This document shows positions 22,947 to 31,464 of a DNA stretch of 39,427 nt, in pieces. Position 1 is the stretch's first letter. Each line of letters starts with the position of its first letter. This DNA is from a virus. Under the pieces are notes generated by a model. That model searched no databases, had not been told where the DNA came from, and saw nothing but the letters and a program-made list of their open reading frames with translations. Both the position numbers and the translations under genes were made by a program. Location: positions 1 through 39,427 of the IMG/VR virus record IMGVR_UViG_3300025117_000143; one strand, 5' to 3'.

Positions 22947-23764
22947 TGAGTAAAGAATTAACAGCCCCGCAAATAGCAGAAGTGCAAGGCTCAGAGGTTA
23001 AAACTCGGATACTTGTTACTATAGAACACCCTGACGAAACAATAAGAATACTTGAGAATGACAGCCTTGCGCTCTTTACACTATCAGGCAATATATATTA
23101 CGCCGGTCAAGTCAAAAGGGGAGAGATCAACACAGATATGGAGGGCGCAGTCGAAAAATGCCCAATAAGTATATCAAATATTAATCAGGCATATTCTCAA
23201 ATAATAGCCGCAAATGGCGATACTCTTACAAACACTAAATGCACAGTCGAGGAAATAATATTTAACGGATTTCCGGCAGATTGGCAGGCTTTGACGGCTT
23301 ACACTACAGGCACAGACCCAGCGGTTAATTTTGTCAGCCCAATAGTTAAAAATAGCTATATTTATGAATGTACAACCGCCGGAACAACGGGCGAAACAGA
23401 GCCAACTTGGCCGACTTCAATTAATGCCTCGGTGGTTGACGGCACAGCAACATGGACATGCAGAAGCCCTATAATTGGCAGTCCTATCGATTTATTTTCA
23501 GGCTTAATGAATAATATTGCGCTCACGGCTGCGGGCTTCTCTTTTGATGTTGAGAGACAGATCGGGGGGTATTCAACCCAAAGCCCCAACTTAACTTATG
23601 ACGTTTTTTGCCAGTACACATTTAAAGACGAGCGATGCGCTTACGCTGGCAATGATACCACTTGTACTAAAACATATACGGCATGCAATAATCATACGCC
23701 ATCTAATGCTGATAGATTCGGTGGTTTTCCTTCGATAGTTAAGCAAATGGTTATTAAAACTTAA
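22946..23764 (+). CDS. Tail hub protein, DUF2163 / lambda gpL-like
   Basis: A 272-residue protein. The N-terminal 105 residues match DUF2163 (VKTRILVTIEHPDETIRI, GAVEKCPISISN). An inserted segment at about 110-172 (WQALTAYTTG, ECTTAGTTGETEPTWPT, VDGTATWTC) looks like a small carbohydrate-binding domain. The C-terminus has four regularly spaced cysteines (FCQYTFKDERCAYAG, TTCTKTYTACN) before RFGGFP. Lambda gpL holds a [4Fe-4S] cluster by four such cysteines; the same is inferred here. Confidence 0.78.
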   Translation: MSKELTAPQIAEVQGSEVKTRILVTIEHPDETIRILENDSLALFTLSGNIYYAGQVKRGEINTDMEGAVEKCPISISNINQAYSQIIAANGDTLTNTKCTVEEIIFNGFPADWQALTAYTTGTDPAVNFVSPIVKNSYIYECTTAGTTGETEPTWPTSINASVVDGTATWTCRSPIIGSPIDLFSGLMNNIALTAAGFSFDVERQIGGYSTQSPNLTYDVFCQYTFKDERCAYAGNDTTCTKTYTACNNHTPSNADRFGGFPSIVKQMVIKT

Positions 23765-23773
23765 GGATTATTT

Positions 23774-24157
23774 ATGAATGAGAAAATTAAGCAGCTCATC
23801 CAACGGGTGGGCGAGCCTTACTGTATGTTTTTTGAGGGTACGGATTTTTACAAGGGGTGCTTTGCGCCCGTCTATTATCTTTATGAAGATGCGCCTCGCT
23901 TTAAGCTTCCATCGGATAATCATAACCGCAACTTTTTATATGGCATGGCTAAGATTAAGGCACATGCTCAGGAAATTAGCGAAAAAGATTTACAACAAGG
24001 GGACATAATAGCCGCTGAATATAACGGGGAGCTGCACGTTGCCGTATATATAGGCAAAAAGCAAATAATCCACGTTTTTAGAGGCTATTTATTACAGATT
24101 AATAAGCTCGAAATGATTAGAAAAGGCATTAAGGGATTTTTTAGGGTGATTATATGA
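23774..24157 (+). CDS. NlpC/P60-like tail-tip peptidase
   Basis: A 127-residue protein. Cys29 in DFYKGCFAPVYYLY takes the place of the catalytic Cys of the NlpC/P60 fold, and the His in ELHVAVYIGKKQIIHV that of the catalytic His; QQGDIIAAEY is the usual strand before it. It corresponds to lambda gpK and GTA gp14, which cut host peptidoglycan or help tip assembly. Overlaps the next gene by 4 bases. Confidence 0.75.
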   Translation: MNEKIKQLIQRVGEPYCMFFEGTDFYKGCFAPVYYLYEDAPRFKLPSDNHNRNFLYGMAKIKAHAQEISEKDLQQGDIIAAEYNGELHVAVYIGKKQIIHVFRGYLLQINKLEMIRKGIKGFFRVII

Positions 24158-27100
24158 TATTTACTGCAATAGGTGTCGCTATAAGCGGCGGAGTTTTAGC
24201 CGGCTCGGCTGCGTTAGGCGCTGGGCTGGCAACAGTGGCTAGTATTGGGATAGCGGCAACAGTGGCTACTCTCGGAGTCCTATCTAGTAAAAATTCTAAT
24301 GCTGGCACCCCTGGGGGTACCTCGCCTAAATATAAATTTGGGGCGCTTCAAACACAGGCAGATAATACTTTGTGTATTCCTATTTGCTACGGTGTTAATA
24401 AACTTGCAGGAAATAGAAACTGGCAAGATACTGGCACAGATACTATAAACACTACAATAGCCTTGTGTGAAGGCGAGATAACTGATATTTCAAACATTAA
24501 AATAAATAATCATGCCATAGCCGATCTTGACCCTGAATGCACATACAGCGAATATCACGGAACATCTAGCCAGACAATAGACGATAGAGTTGGAATATCA
24601 TTAACACAAGCACAAAGAGCCGCCAAAGTAGGCGGCTTAAAACATATTGCTTATTTAGCTATCACCGCAAGAGCAGGCCAAAAAGTCAGCGGAACTTTTA
24701 TGAATGTGACCTGCACGGTCACGGGTAAAAAAGTAAAAATTTATTCGGGGCAGGATACATACTCAACACAATACACTAATAATCCAGCATGGTGTATTTT
24801 TGATTTTCTTATTGGTTATAGCGGTTGCAGGTTGGGTTATAACTCAACCGGTATTTTTGATAATACACTAGTTAAAGAATATTTGGATATTCAAAGCTTT
24901 ATTGATGCGGCGGAGTATTGCAGGGAGATTACAAGCAACTCAAGCGCAATAACTGGAACTGTTAGCACAACCGCAGGCTCAAGGACTTTGACCGGATCTG
25001 GCACGGATTTTGAGGCTGATTTTAGCGTAGGTAGTTATTTTATAGTTAACGGCGAATCCAGACAGGTTGTAAATATAACAGATGCAAATACAGCAACGGT
25101 TGACCTTGCTTACGAAAATACCGCATCAGGACAAACCGCTACGCTAGGAACGCCAAGATTTTCGCTTAATATCATTCTTGACGAGAAAAAGAGCCGCCTT
25201 GATTGGCTGCATGAGCTTTTGATTTGTTGTCAGGGTTTCATGGTTTATCAAAATGGCAAACTCTCCATTAAAATAAATAAAGCTGAGACGGTCTCACAGG
25301 TATTCACTCCAAGCGAAATAATAGCAGGCTCAGAGAAATTCTGGACAACTCCGAGAGAGAATCTTTATGACATTGTCAGGATTCAATATGTAAATCCAGC
25401 TAAAGAATCAGCCAGAATTTTTGCCAGTGCAGAGCTGGCAACTTTTAACAATGAACAACCAATCATTCAAGAGGTGCAGGCTTATGGAGTAACAAACCAT
25501 AAACAAGCGTCAAGGCTGGCATGGTTCTATCTTAATCTTGCTAATACCTGTAATAAGCATATGTACTTTGAAACAGGCAAACAAGGGCTTGACAGAACGG
25601 TTGGCGATGTAATTCAAGTTACTTCTACATTCATGGGTTATACTCTCAAACGCTGGCGCATAGTTGCTATGACAGAAGCGCAAGAGGGTAATATTGGCTT
25701 TACCTGTATTGAATATAACGGGCCTGTTAATGCAACTTATACAACAGCCTTAACCGGAACTAATAACGATCTTACTTATACATCGGTAGCCCAAACATCA
25801 GGCGCCAATAATATAACTATTACTTATCTTAATCCGGGAGCGCCGAGTCAATCCTTAAGCATATCGGTTATAAGTAACGCTATAACTGTAAATCTAGCCA
25901 CTAATGGAAGTAGTCAAATAACTTCTACCGCTGCATTAATTAAGGCAGCAATTGAGGCCAGTGTTGATGCCACTGCATTGGTAACTTTATCTTATCCTAC
26001 AGGCAATGACGGCTCTGGTATAGTAACCGCTATGACCCCGCAAAATTTAACAGGCGGTAATACTGGAATATATACCGATACACTAGGAAGCGAAGAGCCT
26101 GTTATTGATTCGGTTATTGAGCTAGGAAATGAGATCCCAACACAAAGATCAGTCACAAAAGTAGTAGCCGCTAACGATTCTATTAATAAAATAGGAGCCG
26201 ATTATATTGTCCCAGACGCCGCAATAAACGCACAGGATTATATAAATGAGGCCATTAATTCTATCCCGTTAAAAAGCATAGAATCTGGCAGCGTAGCGGG
26301 GTTATCATTGACAGATTTATGCGCCGCTATGACAAGCAATACAACACCAAGCGGGATAGTTACAGCCAGCTCGGTTAATGCAACTTATTCGGCTGATTTA
26401 GTGCCAACTATGACAAGTAATACTGCGCCAAGCGGAGTAGCTTCAGCAAGTTCGGTTTATAGTGCTAGTTTTGCCGCATGGAATGCTTTTGATGGCTCAC
26501 TAGTATTAAATAATGGCTGGGTTACAGTATCAGGTACAAATACAGGCTGGCTGCAATATCAATTTACCAGTTCTAAAAATATTCAAAGATACACAATTCA
26601 AGCAAGAGATAGTGCTAACCCTACAGCCTCGCCAAAGGATTGGACATTAAAAGGTTCTAATAATGGCACAGACTGGACTACATTAGACACACAAACTAAT
26701 CAAACAGACTGGGCTAACTTAGAAAAAAGGACATATTCATTTACTAATAATGCCTTATATATTTACTATAGGCTAGATGTAAGCGCAAATAATGGATTCG
26801 TAACGTATTTAGCTATTGGCGAAGTCGAGTTCATGGAGAAAACCTACGAGGCATATAAAGCTTTTAGTGATTCAAACGCCGATGCCTCTGCTTGTTGGAT
26901 AACTGCATCAGGAACCACAGCCGCAAGTATTACTTATCAATTTGGAAGTGGCCAGACTGTCACCCGTTATTCTATAACCTCCCGTAATGATGCCACTCAA
27001 ACAGTATCGCCAACAGCATGGAAATTATACGGCTCCAATAATGGGAGCGATTGGACTGAGCTAGATTCTAGGTCAGCCATTACCACATGGGCGCAAAATG

Positions 27101-28356
27101 AGACTAAAATATTCGGCTTTACCAATGCAGTATCATACACTTATTACAAGCTTGATATTACAGCTAATAACGGGCATGCCACACTCTTGGCAGTTGGCGA
27201 GATTCAATTTGCCGATGCTTCAAGCTCGGTATTAATAACTTTTGATTCTGACTCTAGCACTATGGATGATTATTATAACGGCCTAATGCTTTTATTTACC
27301 TCTGGCGATTGCTCAACGGAAGCGGCTAAACTCATAACCGATTATATAGGCTCGACAAAAGTTGCCACTGTTAACGCTTTCGAGGGCGATATACAAGTGG
27401 CAGATATTTTCGGAATTCAGGCATATTGTGGCAGGGTTCAGCTTTTAGAAGGTACTTATACAATAAACGGCTCTATTATCGTAAAATCAGGTGTTAAACT
27501 TGAAGGACAAGGTTCTGGAACTATAATAAAAATCGCTGATAATATTAGCGCTATTACAGCTATTAAAGATTCAGTATATCAAAGTAATTTTGTTTCTATA
27601 TCTAATCTATATTTTGACGGTAACAAAAACAATAATGGTTCCACCAATCATCAAGGAATTTATTTATACAGTTCAATAAATTCAAGTATATCTAATACTG
27701 TATTTACTAAGTTTAAATCCAAAGGTATTAATTTAAATTCGTCGCTTAATATTACTTTAAAAAATAATATATCGACTAATAACGATTACGGTTTATATAT
27801 GAATATAAGCACTGGCGGCGAAACCATACTTGAATATAATAAAAATAGCATAATATCAAATAACAATTTTTCTCAAAATAGTTATGGTTGCTCGATAGTA
27901 GATATATCTAATTGCAATATAATCAATAATATTATAGAAGAAAATTATTGGTCTGGAATAGTTATTGGCGCTGGGTTAATAATTGGACGATCTTCTAATA
28001 ATAAATTTGTAAATAATCAAATTAACTATAATGGCACTGATGGCGTATATATAGCTACTTGCGATCATATTGATATTATAGGTAATTCTATGGTTGGAAA
28101 CGGAACTAGCGCAAATAATACGTATAGCAACCTTATAATTGACGCCGATTCCAATTACGCTAATATTCAACATAATACTTCAAGGTCTGTAGCTACTGGA
28201 AATAAACCAAAGTACGGGATACGTATAAATACAGCGGATTGTGATAAAAACTTTGTAGTAAATAATGATCTTAAAGGAGTTGATGCTTACGGTACAGCAG
28301 CCTACTCTGACGCTGGAACGTCAACAAATACAACTTCATCCAATCGTACATCATAA
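24154..28356 (+). CDS. Tail tip / receptor-binding fusion protein (J-like, discoidin, beta-helix)
   Basis: A 1400-residue protein. Residues 1-45 are hydrophobic and Ala/Gly-rich, as in tail-hub proteins; about 60-530 match J/GTA gp15-like tip proteins (PICYGVNKLAGNRNW, YSGCRLGYN, DWLHELLICCQGF), with a small beta insertion near 265-330; 535-650 is a beta domain seen in phage virion proteins. Two F5/8 type C (discoidin)-like domains follow at about 725-893 and 895-1026 (KDWTLKGSNNGTDWTTL; AWKLYGSNNGSDWTEL). Residues 1050-1390 form an Asn-rich parallel beta-helix (FVSISNLYFDGNKNN, NKFVNNQINYNGTDG) as in pectate-lyase-like tailspikes. Sugar binding or degradation is inferred. Confidence 0.85.
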   Translation: MIFTAIGVAISGGVLAGSAALGAGLATVASIGIAATVATLGVLSSKNSNAGTPGGTSPKYKFGALQTQADNTLCIPICYGVNKLAGNRNWQDTGTDTINTTIALCEGEITDISNIKINNHAIADLDPECTYSEYHGTSSQTIDDRVGISLTQAQRAAKVGGLKHIAYLAITARAGQKVSGTFMNVTCTVTGKKVKIYSGQDTYSTQYTNNPAWCIFDFLIGYSGCRLGYNSTGIFDNTLVKEYLDIQSFIDAAEYCREITSNSSAITGTVSTTAGSRTLTGSGTDFEADFSVGSYFIVNGESRQVVNITDANTATVDLAYENTASGQTATLGTPRFSLNIILDEKKSRLDWLHELLICCQGFMVYQNGKLSIKINKAETVSQVFTPSEIIAGSEKFWTTPRENLYDIVRIQYVNPAKESARIFASAELATFNNEQPIIQEVQAYGVTNHKQASRLAWFYLNLANTCNKHMYFETGKQGLDRTVGDVIQVTSTFMGYTLKRWRIVAMTEAQEGNIGFTCIEYNGPVNATYTTALTGTNNDLTYTSVAQTSGANNITITYLNPGAPSQSLSISVISNAITVNLATNGSSQITSTAALIKAAIEASVDATALVTLSYPTGNDGSGIVTAMTPQNLTGGNTGIYTDTLGSEEPVIDSVIELGNEIPTQRSVTKVVAANDSINKIGADYIVPDAAINAQDYINEAINSIPLKSIESGSVAGLSLTDLCAAMTSNTTPSGIVTASSVNATYSADLVPTMTSNTAPSGVASASSVYSASFAAWNAFDGSLVLNNGWVTVSGTNTGWLQYQFTSSKNIQRYTIQARDSANPTASPKDWTLKGSNNGTDWTTLDTQTNQTDWANLEKRTYSFTNNALYIYYRLDVSANNGFVTYLAIGEVEFMEKTYEAYKAFSDSNADASACWITASGTTAASITYQFGSGQTVTRYSITSRNDATQTVSPTAWKLYGSNNGSDWTELDSRSAITTWAQNETKIFGFTNAVSYTYYKLDITANNGHATLLAVGEIQFADASSSVLITFDSDSSTMDDYYNGLMLLFTSGDCSTEAAKLITDYIGSTKVATVNAFEGDIQVADIFGIQAYCGRVQLLEGTYTINGSIIVKSGVKLEGQGSGTIIKIADNISAITAIKDSVYQSNFVSISNLYFDGNKNNNGSTNHQGIYLYSSINSSISNTVFTKFKSKGINLNSSLNITLKNNISTNNDYGLYMNISTGGETILEYNKNSIISNNNFSQNSYGCSIVDISNCNIINNIIEENYWSGIVIGAGLIIGRSSNNKFVNNQINYNGTDGVYIATCDHIDIIGNSMVGNGTSANNTYSNLIIDADSNYANIQHNTSRSVATGNKPKYGIRINTADCDKNFVVNNDLKGVDAYGTAAYSDAGTSTNTTSSNRTS

Positions 28357-28365
28357 GGGGTAACT

Positions 28366-28761
28366 ATGAAAGCAGTAATTTTCGACAAAGAAGGCAAGCT
28401 TTTAGAAGTCATTAAGAACGTCAAAAGCTATACCGAGCAAAATATATACGGTGATTCGGTTATCGAAGGATTAAGCCAAAATGTAACTTTTAAGATATTT
28501 GCCGATGATGCAGAGATAAACATTGATAGCCAAGACATTAAGCCTAATGAGGACTTAAAGAAAGCCAAACTTGCACAGATAGAAGAGTTAAAGCAAAAGG
28601 CCGCGGGTCTGGATTATGTCATCTTGAAAAGATACAGAGAAGAAAAACTCGGCAAAAAGATAGATAAAACTGATGACGATAAATTCATAGCAAAATTGCA
28701 GGAGCAAGAGGGATATATACAAGAGATAAGGCAATTAGGACAGGAATTATTAGCCCTTTAA
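28366..28761 (+). CDS. 131-residue hypothetical protein after the tip gene
   Basis: AAGGGG precedes the ATG. The N-terminal half looks beta (MKAVIFDKEGKLLEVIKNVK), the C-terminal half is a charged coiled coil (KKAKLAQIEELKQKAAGLD, LQEQEGYIQEIRQLGQELL). Its place after the receptor-binding gene suggests a tip partner or assembly factor. Its stop overlaps the convergent gene by 4 bases. Family not recognised. Confidence 0.6.
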   Translation: MKAVIFDKEGKLLEVIKNVKSYTEQNIYGDSVIEGLSQNVTFKIFADDAEINIDSQDIKPNEDLKKAKLAQIEELKQKAAGLDYVILKRYREEKLGKKIDKTDDDKFIAKLQEQEGYIQEIRQLGQELLAL

Positions 28762-29342
28762 TATCTTATTCTTCTATAAATATATTTAGGTACAGTTTTA
28801 GTTATTGTTTTAATTACAGGTTTTTCAACTATCTTTTCTTTGATAATAGGTGGCCTTGTAGCAAAGAATATGGCTACAGATATTGATATTATTACTATTA
28901 AAACTAAAGTTATTATTACTGGAATGTTAAATTTTCTTAATGATTCCTTTTGGAATTTCATATTAAAATATTGTTCTTTCCAATAGTCCAAGTCTTTTTC
29001 TTTTTGTTTTGATAAATCTTCTAAAAGCTGGACTTTACCAGCTTTTTCCATAAAAGGTCTAACATATTCTAACAAGTCTAAAGTTGATTCTTTTTGGACA
29101 CTTTTGGGATTATCTTGGATAGGTTCTGGATTGGTCTGAGAATTTTCCGGGATGGGTTCTATAATTTCCGGGATATTTTGAATTGTTAATGATTCAAGTT
29201 CATCTTTAGTAATAATAATCTTTTTACCCTTAATTCCTGTTTCAGTCTCAAGTTTTCCAAGTGTCATCCAATTGTAAACTGTAGATTTAGGCTGACCTGT
29301 TATATTCATAAAATCTGAAGCAGAAAGTCTTAATTTTTCCAT
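28758..29342 (-). CDS. Membrane-anchored helix-turn-helix protein
   Basis: About 194 residues from ATG 29342; a GTG at 29375 is an alternative start. The order is: N-terminal helix-turn-helix (LSASDFMNITGQPKSTVYNW), a Pro/Glu/Asn linker (IPEIIEPIPENSQTNPEPIQ), a coiled coil (KVQLLEDLSKQKEKDLDYWK), one transmembrane helix (IPVIITLVLIVIISISVAIF), and a basic extracytoplasmic tail. A DNA-binding domain tethered to the membrane could sense an external signal or tether DNA. Opposite in direction to the structural genes and divergent from the next gene. Confidence 0.65.
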   Translation of the reverse strand: MEKLRLSASDFMNITGQPKSTVYNWMTLGKLETETGIKGKKIIITKDELESLTIQNIPEIIEPIPENSQTNPEPIQDNPKSVQKESTLDLLEYVRPFMEKAGKVQLLEDLSKQKEKDLDYWKEQYFNMKFQKESLRKFNIPVIITLVLIVIISISVAIFFATRPPIIKEKIVEKPVIKTITKTVPKYIYRRIRY

Positions 29343-29379
29343 TGGACTATTCCCGTTCTTTTCCCATACTCCCACGCTC

Positions 29380-29407
29380 TTGACAACATACTAACATGAC
29401 CTGTAAA
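29380..29407 (+). promoter_or_regulatory. Candidate promoter for the rightward winged-helix gene
   Basis: TTGACA (29380-29385) is a perfect -35; TGTAAA (29402-29407) with a 16-base spacer is a weak -10. It lies between two divergent regulator genes; ATGCAT and CATGA-type palindromes around 29391-29423 may be operator sites. The transcript would have a leader of about 125 bases. Confidence 0.45.
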
Positions 29408-29541
29408 CTCATGCATGAAATATGAACAAATAAAAAGACACTCTTTGAGGAGTGCTTAAAAAACTTCAAGAACATAATATCAAATTACTCCTCAATGTGT
29501 CAACTACCGTAATGGATTTTTTCAAGGAGGAGTTTAGAGAG

Positions 29542-30024
29542 ATGAATCAGTTTGAGCTGACAACGGCAATTATTAAGAATGTTGGAAATTATGACCTAAA
29601 GGATTGTGCATTTAAAATCCTACTTATTTTCAGTGTCCACTATCCAAACATACTTATAAACAGGAGTACACTGATTAATAAATATGGCTTATCAGAAAGT
29701 TCGGTTGATAGAGGACTAAAAGAGCTGAGAGAAAAAGCCTTCATTTTGAAGGTAAAAGATAAATTAACCCTCAATTTGAATACTCTTAACCTTCAATTTG
29801 AAGGTAATAAAGTCATCAATTTGAAGGCACATGAACAAACAAAATTAATAAATAAATATAATAAAAATAATTTTCAAAAAAACGAGGGAGGAAAATACTC
29901 CGCTTCTGAACAGACAAAAAAACTTATAGAAGAAAAATTAAAGCTTGTTTGTGGTGGTCCTGATTCTGAAACAAAAAAAGAAATTGACAGGATAATTAAT
30001 AAACAATGTCACCCTTATTCATAG
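29542..30024 (+). CDS. Winged-helix DNA-binding protein (replication or regulatory)
   Basis: About 160 residues. The ATG at 29542 is chosen because AAGGAGGAG lies 9-11 bases upstream; an in-frame GTG at 29452 overlaps its own ribosome site. The sequence FKILLIFSVHYPNILINRST, then LINKYGLSESSVDRGLKELR, is a winged helix like the HTH_36 domain of phage replication and regulatory proteins. The C-terminal half is basic and Asn-rich and its DNA carries a palindromic repeat array (29738-29827), an arrangement seen in initiators such as lambda O. Alternatively a transcription factor. Confidence 0.6.
   Translation: MNQFELTTAIIKNVGNYDLKDCAFKILLIFSVHYPNILINRSTLINKYGLSESSVDRGLKELREKAFILKVKDKLTLNLNTLNLQFEGNKVINLKAHEQTKLINKYNKNNFQKNEGGKYSASEQTKKLIEEKLKLVCGGPDSETKKEIDRIINKQCHPYS
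29738..29827 (+). repeat. Four TCAATTTGAA-type palindromic repeats within the winged-helix gene
   Basis: Copies of TCA(A/T)TTTGAA begin at 29741, 29771, 29793 and 29816 (spacings 30, 22, 23). Two are extended palindromes: CCTTCA-TTT-TGAAGG (29738-29752) and ACCTTCAA-T-TTGAAGGT (29789-29805). Spacings close to whole helical turns suggest protein binding sites, either an origin or autoregulatory sites. Confidence 0.6.
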
Positions 30025-30378
30025 CTATTCCTTTATTTTGTAAGTTGTATATTCTATTTTTCTGTATTTATTATTTTTAAATATTTCGGTTATTCTATTA
30101 AATAAATCTTTAAAATTTTCATAACCGCTATTATGAGATAGTTTAAAAACATATAATTCTATATCTTGATATGCTAAATAACCGTTTTTAGTAGGTTTAC
30201 CGCCGCTACACCCATAAAGATAAATATGAATTACGCCGGAATAACAGCCGTAATTACCGCCTTTCCATTTAGTGAAATCTTTAACTATACTGGGTTGTTC
30301 TTTAAAATAACTCGCAAAGGCTATTTCAGTACAAAGTCTAGGGCTGGCTGGCGAAAAATTGTTTATTTCTATAATCAT
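30025..30378 (-). CDS. 117-residue hypothetical protein
   Basis: Last gene of a leftward operon, convergent with the winged-helix gene with no gap. The sequence has Cys and Gly-rich strands (WKGGNYGCYSGVIHIYLYGC) and aromatic residues; no family recognised. Spacing of 2 bases to the upstream gene. Confidence 0.55.
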   Translation of the reverse strand: MIIEINNFSPASPRLCTEIAFASYFKEQPSIVKDFTKWKGGNYGCYSGVIHIYLYGCSGGKPTKNGYLAYQDIELYVFKLSHNSGYENFKDLFNRITEIFKNNKYRKIEYTTYKIKE

Positions 30379-30380
30379 AC

Positions 30381-30671
30381 TTATTCCTCATTTTGTAATT
30401 CTTTTAACTCTTTAACCGTAAATTCTTTATATTTAATAAAATCAAAGGTTTTGCCCTCAATGATTGTATTTTTAGAATTTTTGACAATTAATGCAATATG
30501 GCCATAATCGGCAAGATAATTATTATTTTTAAAAACCGTGTCTTTAGAATTTGAAATATAACAAAAACTGAAGTTTTTACCTGTAATATTTTGACCAGGG
30601 CTTAATCTAATGATTTCTTTGCATTTATCCAGTAGTTTTTCAGCTTTTGGTTTAAAAAGATTTTTAAACAT
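30381..30671 (-). CDS. 96-residue hypothetical protein
   Basis: Member of the leftward operon, three bases from each neighbour. The middle (FSFCYISNSKDTVFKNNNYL) is beta-rich, the ends are charged helices. No family recognised. Confidence 0.55.
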   Translation of the reverse strand: MFKNLFKPKAEKLLDKCKEIIRLSPGQNITGKNFSFCYISNSKDTVFKNNNYLADYGHIALIVKNSKNTIIEGKTFDFIKYKEFTVKELKELQNEE

Positions 30672-30674
30672 TTT

Positions 30675-31016
30675 TTATTCCTCAATATTAATAACTATTT
30701 TGCCCGATAGAAAAATAATGCCTTTAACTTTTTTAAGCTCATTATTTATCTCAACATAGCTTTCGCATGGGAGTATGCTAGATAGTGGCCTCCCGCTTAT
30801 TTCGTATTTTTTATTTGCTAATACCTTAGCCTTATTTAGACAATCAGTGCATTTATTGGTATTATGACATTCTGAACCATATTCACATTGCACATATTGA
30901 CCACAACCGCATTGAAAATTAACTAATCTAATTCCAAAACCAGAAAATTTATCAATACTTGGGAATCTTTCTTTTATTTTTTTAAAATCAGGACATTCCT
31001 TGCATTTATTCATCAT
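30675..31016 (-). CDS. 113-residue Cys-rich hypothetical protein
   Basis: Ten cysteines (NKCKECPDF, FQCGCGQYVQCEYGSEC, NKCTDCLNK and LPCESY) suggest two zinc sites in the N-terminal 70 residues; the end (KVKGIIFLSGKIVINIEE) is a beta hairpin. Two adjacent ATGs (31016, 31013). It overlaps the upstream gene's TGA. Function unknown. Confidence 0.6.
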   Translation of the reverse strand: MMNKCKECPDFKKIKERFPSIDKFSGFGIRLVNFQCGCGQYVQCEYGSECHNTNKCTDCLNKAKVLANKKYEISGRPLSSILPCESYVEINNELKKVKGIIFLSGKIVINIEE

Positions 31017-31192
31017 TCTCGCTCCTCAATCTTTTCAGTAATATTAATTTCAAAAATTTTATTTCCATTATGACATCGCATGAAATAAACAGGATCTTTG
31101 CCATTTTTATAGCCTGTTTCAATAGGAATTAATAGGCTAACATTATAGCCATTATCATTCAGTAATTTTGCCATTTCTCCTATATCTGCCAT
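31013..31192 (-). CDS. 59-residue hypothetical protein
   Basis: Begins MADIGEMAKLLNDNGYNVSL after TAGGAAAT and follows the AbrB-like gene by 9 bases. An alpha/beta sequence with one Cys and His (MRCHNGNKIFEINI). Its TGA overlaps the next start. Function unknown. Confidence 0.55.
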   Translation of the reverse strand: MADIGEMAKLLNDNGYNVSLLIPIETGYKNGKDPVYFMRCHNGNKIFEINITEKIEERE

Positions 31193-31201
31193 ATTTCCTA
31201 A

Positions 31202-31351
31202 TTACTCCTCAATCTTTTCTAAGATTATCTTATTATCTTGAATTTTCATTTTAAAACCAGTACCAGCTTTTATTTGCATGGCTTCGCATATTGGTTTAGG
31301 AATGATAATACCGGTACTTAGACTTATTTTAATTGCTTTAATTAAACTCAA
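31202..31351 (-). CDS. Small AbrB/SpoVT-like DNA-binding protein
   Basis: A TTG-started 49-residue protein with GGAGG about 6 bases upstream. The segment IKISLSTGIIIPKPICEAMQ then IKAGTGFKMKI matches the swapped-hairpin AbrB fold (GxxxIPKxIxxxxxIxxGxxxxI). It is first in a leftward operon of five small genes and may regulate it. AbrB-like proteins are also antitoxins, but no clear toxin motif is seen downstream. Confidence 0.65.
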   Translation of the reverse strand: MSLIKAIKISLSTGIIIPKPICEAMQIKAGTGFKMKIQDNKIILEKIEE

Positions 31352-31392
31352 TTTTAACCTCCATAATATAAATTATTTCTAGAATTATAATA

Positions 31393-31420
31393 ATTATAAC
31401 AAAGATGATAATAAAATCAA
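31393..31420 (-). promoter_or_regulatory. Promoter of the leftward AbrB-like operon
   Basis: On the minus strand TTGATT (31420-31415), a 16-base spacer, and TATAAT (31398-31393), about 40 bases before the TTG start. A second TATAAT at 31389-31384 lies further downstream. Confidence 0.6.
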
Positions 31421-31422
31421 TC

Positions 31423-31447
31423 ACAGCCTTTAGGGCTGTCTTTTTTT
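31423..31447 (+). terminator. Intrinsic terminator before the lysis genes
   Basis: ACAGCC (31423-31428) pairs with GGCTGT (31434-31439) and is followed by C and seven T residues. It stops rightward transcription just before the XhlA-like gene, so lysis genes may need their own promoter or antitermination. Confidence 0.75.
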
Positions 31448-31464
31448 ATGAAAGGGGAAACTTA

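Noticed and set aside
30226-30507. 93-codon plus-strand ORF
   Set aside because: Antisense shadow spanning two minus-strand genes of a compact operon.
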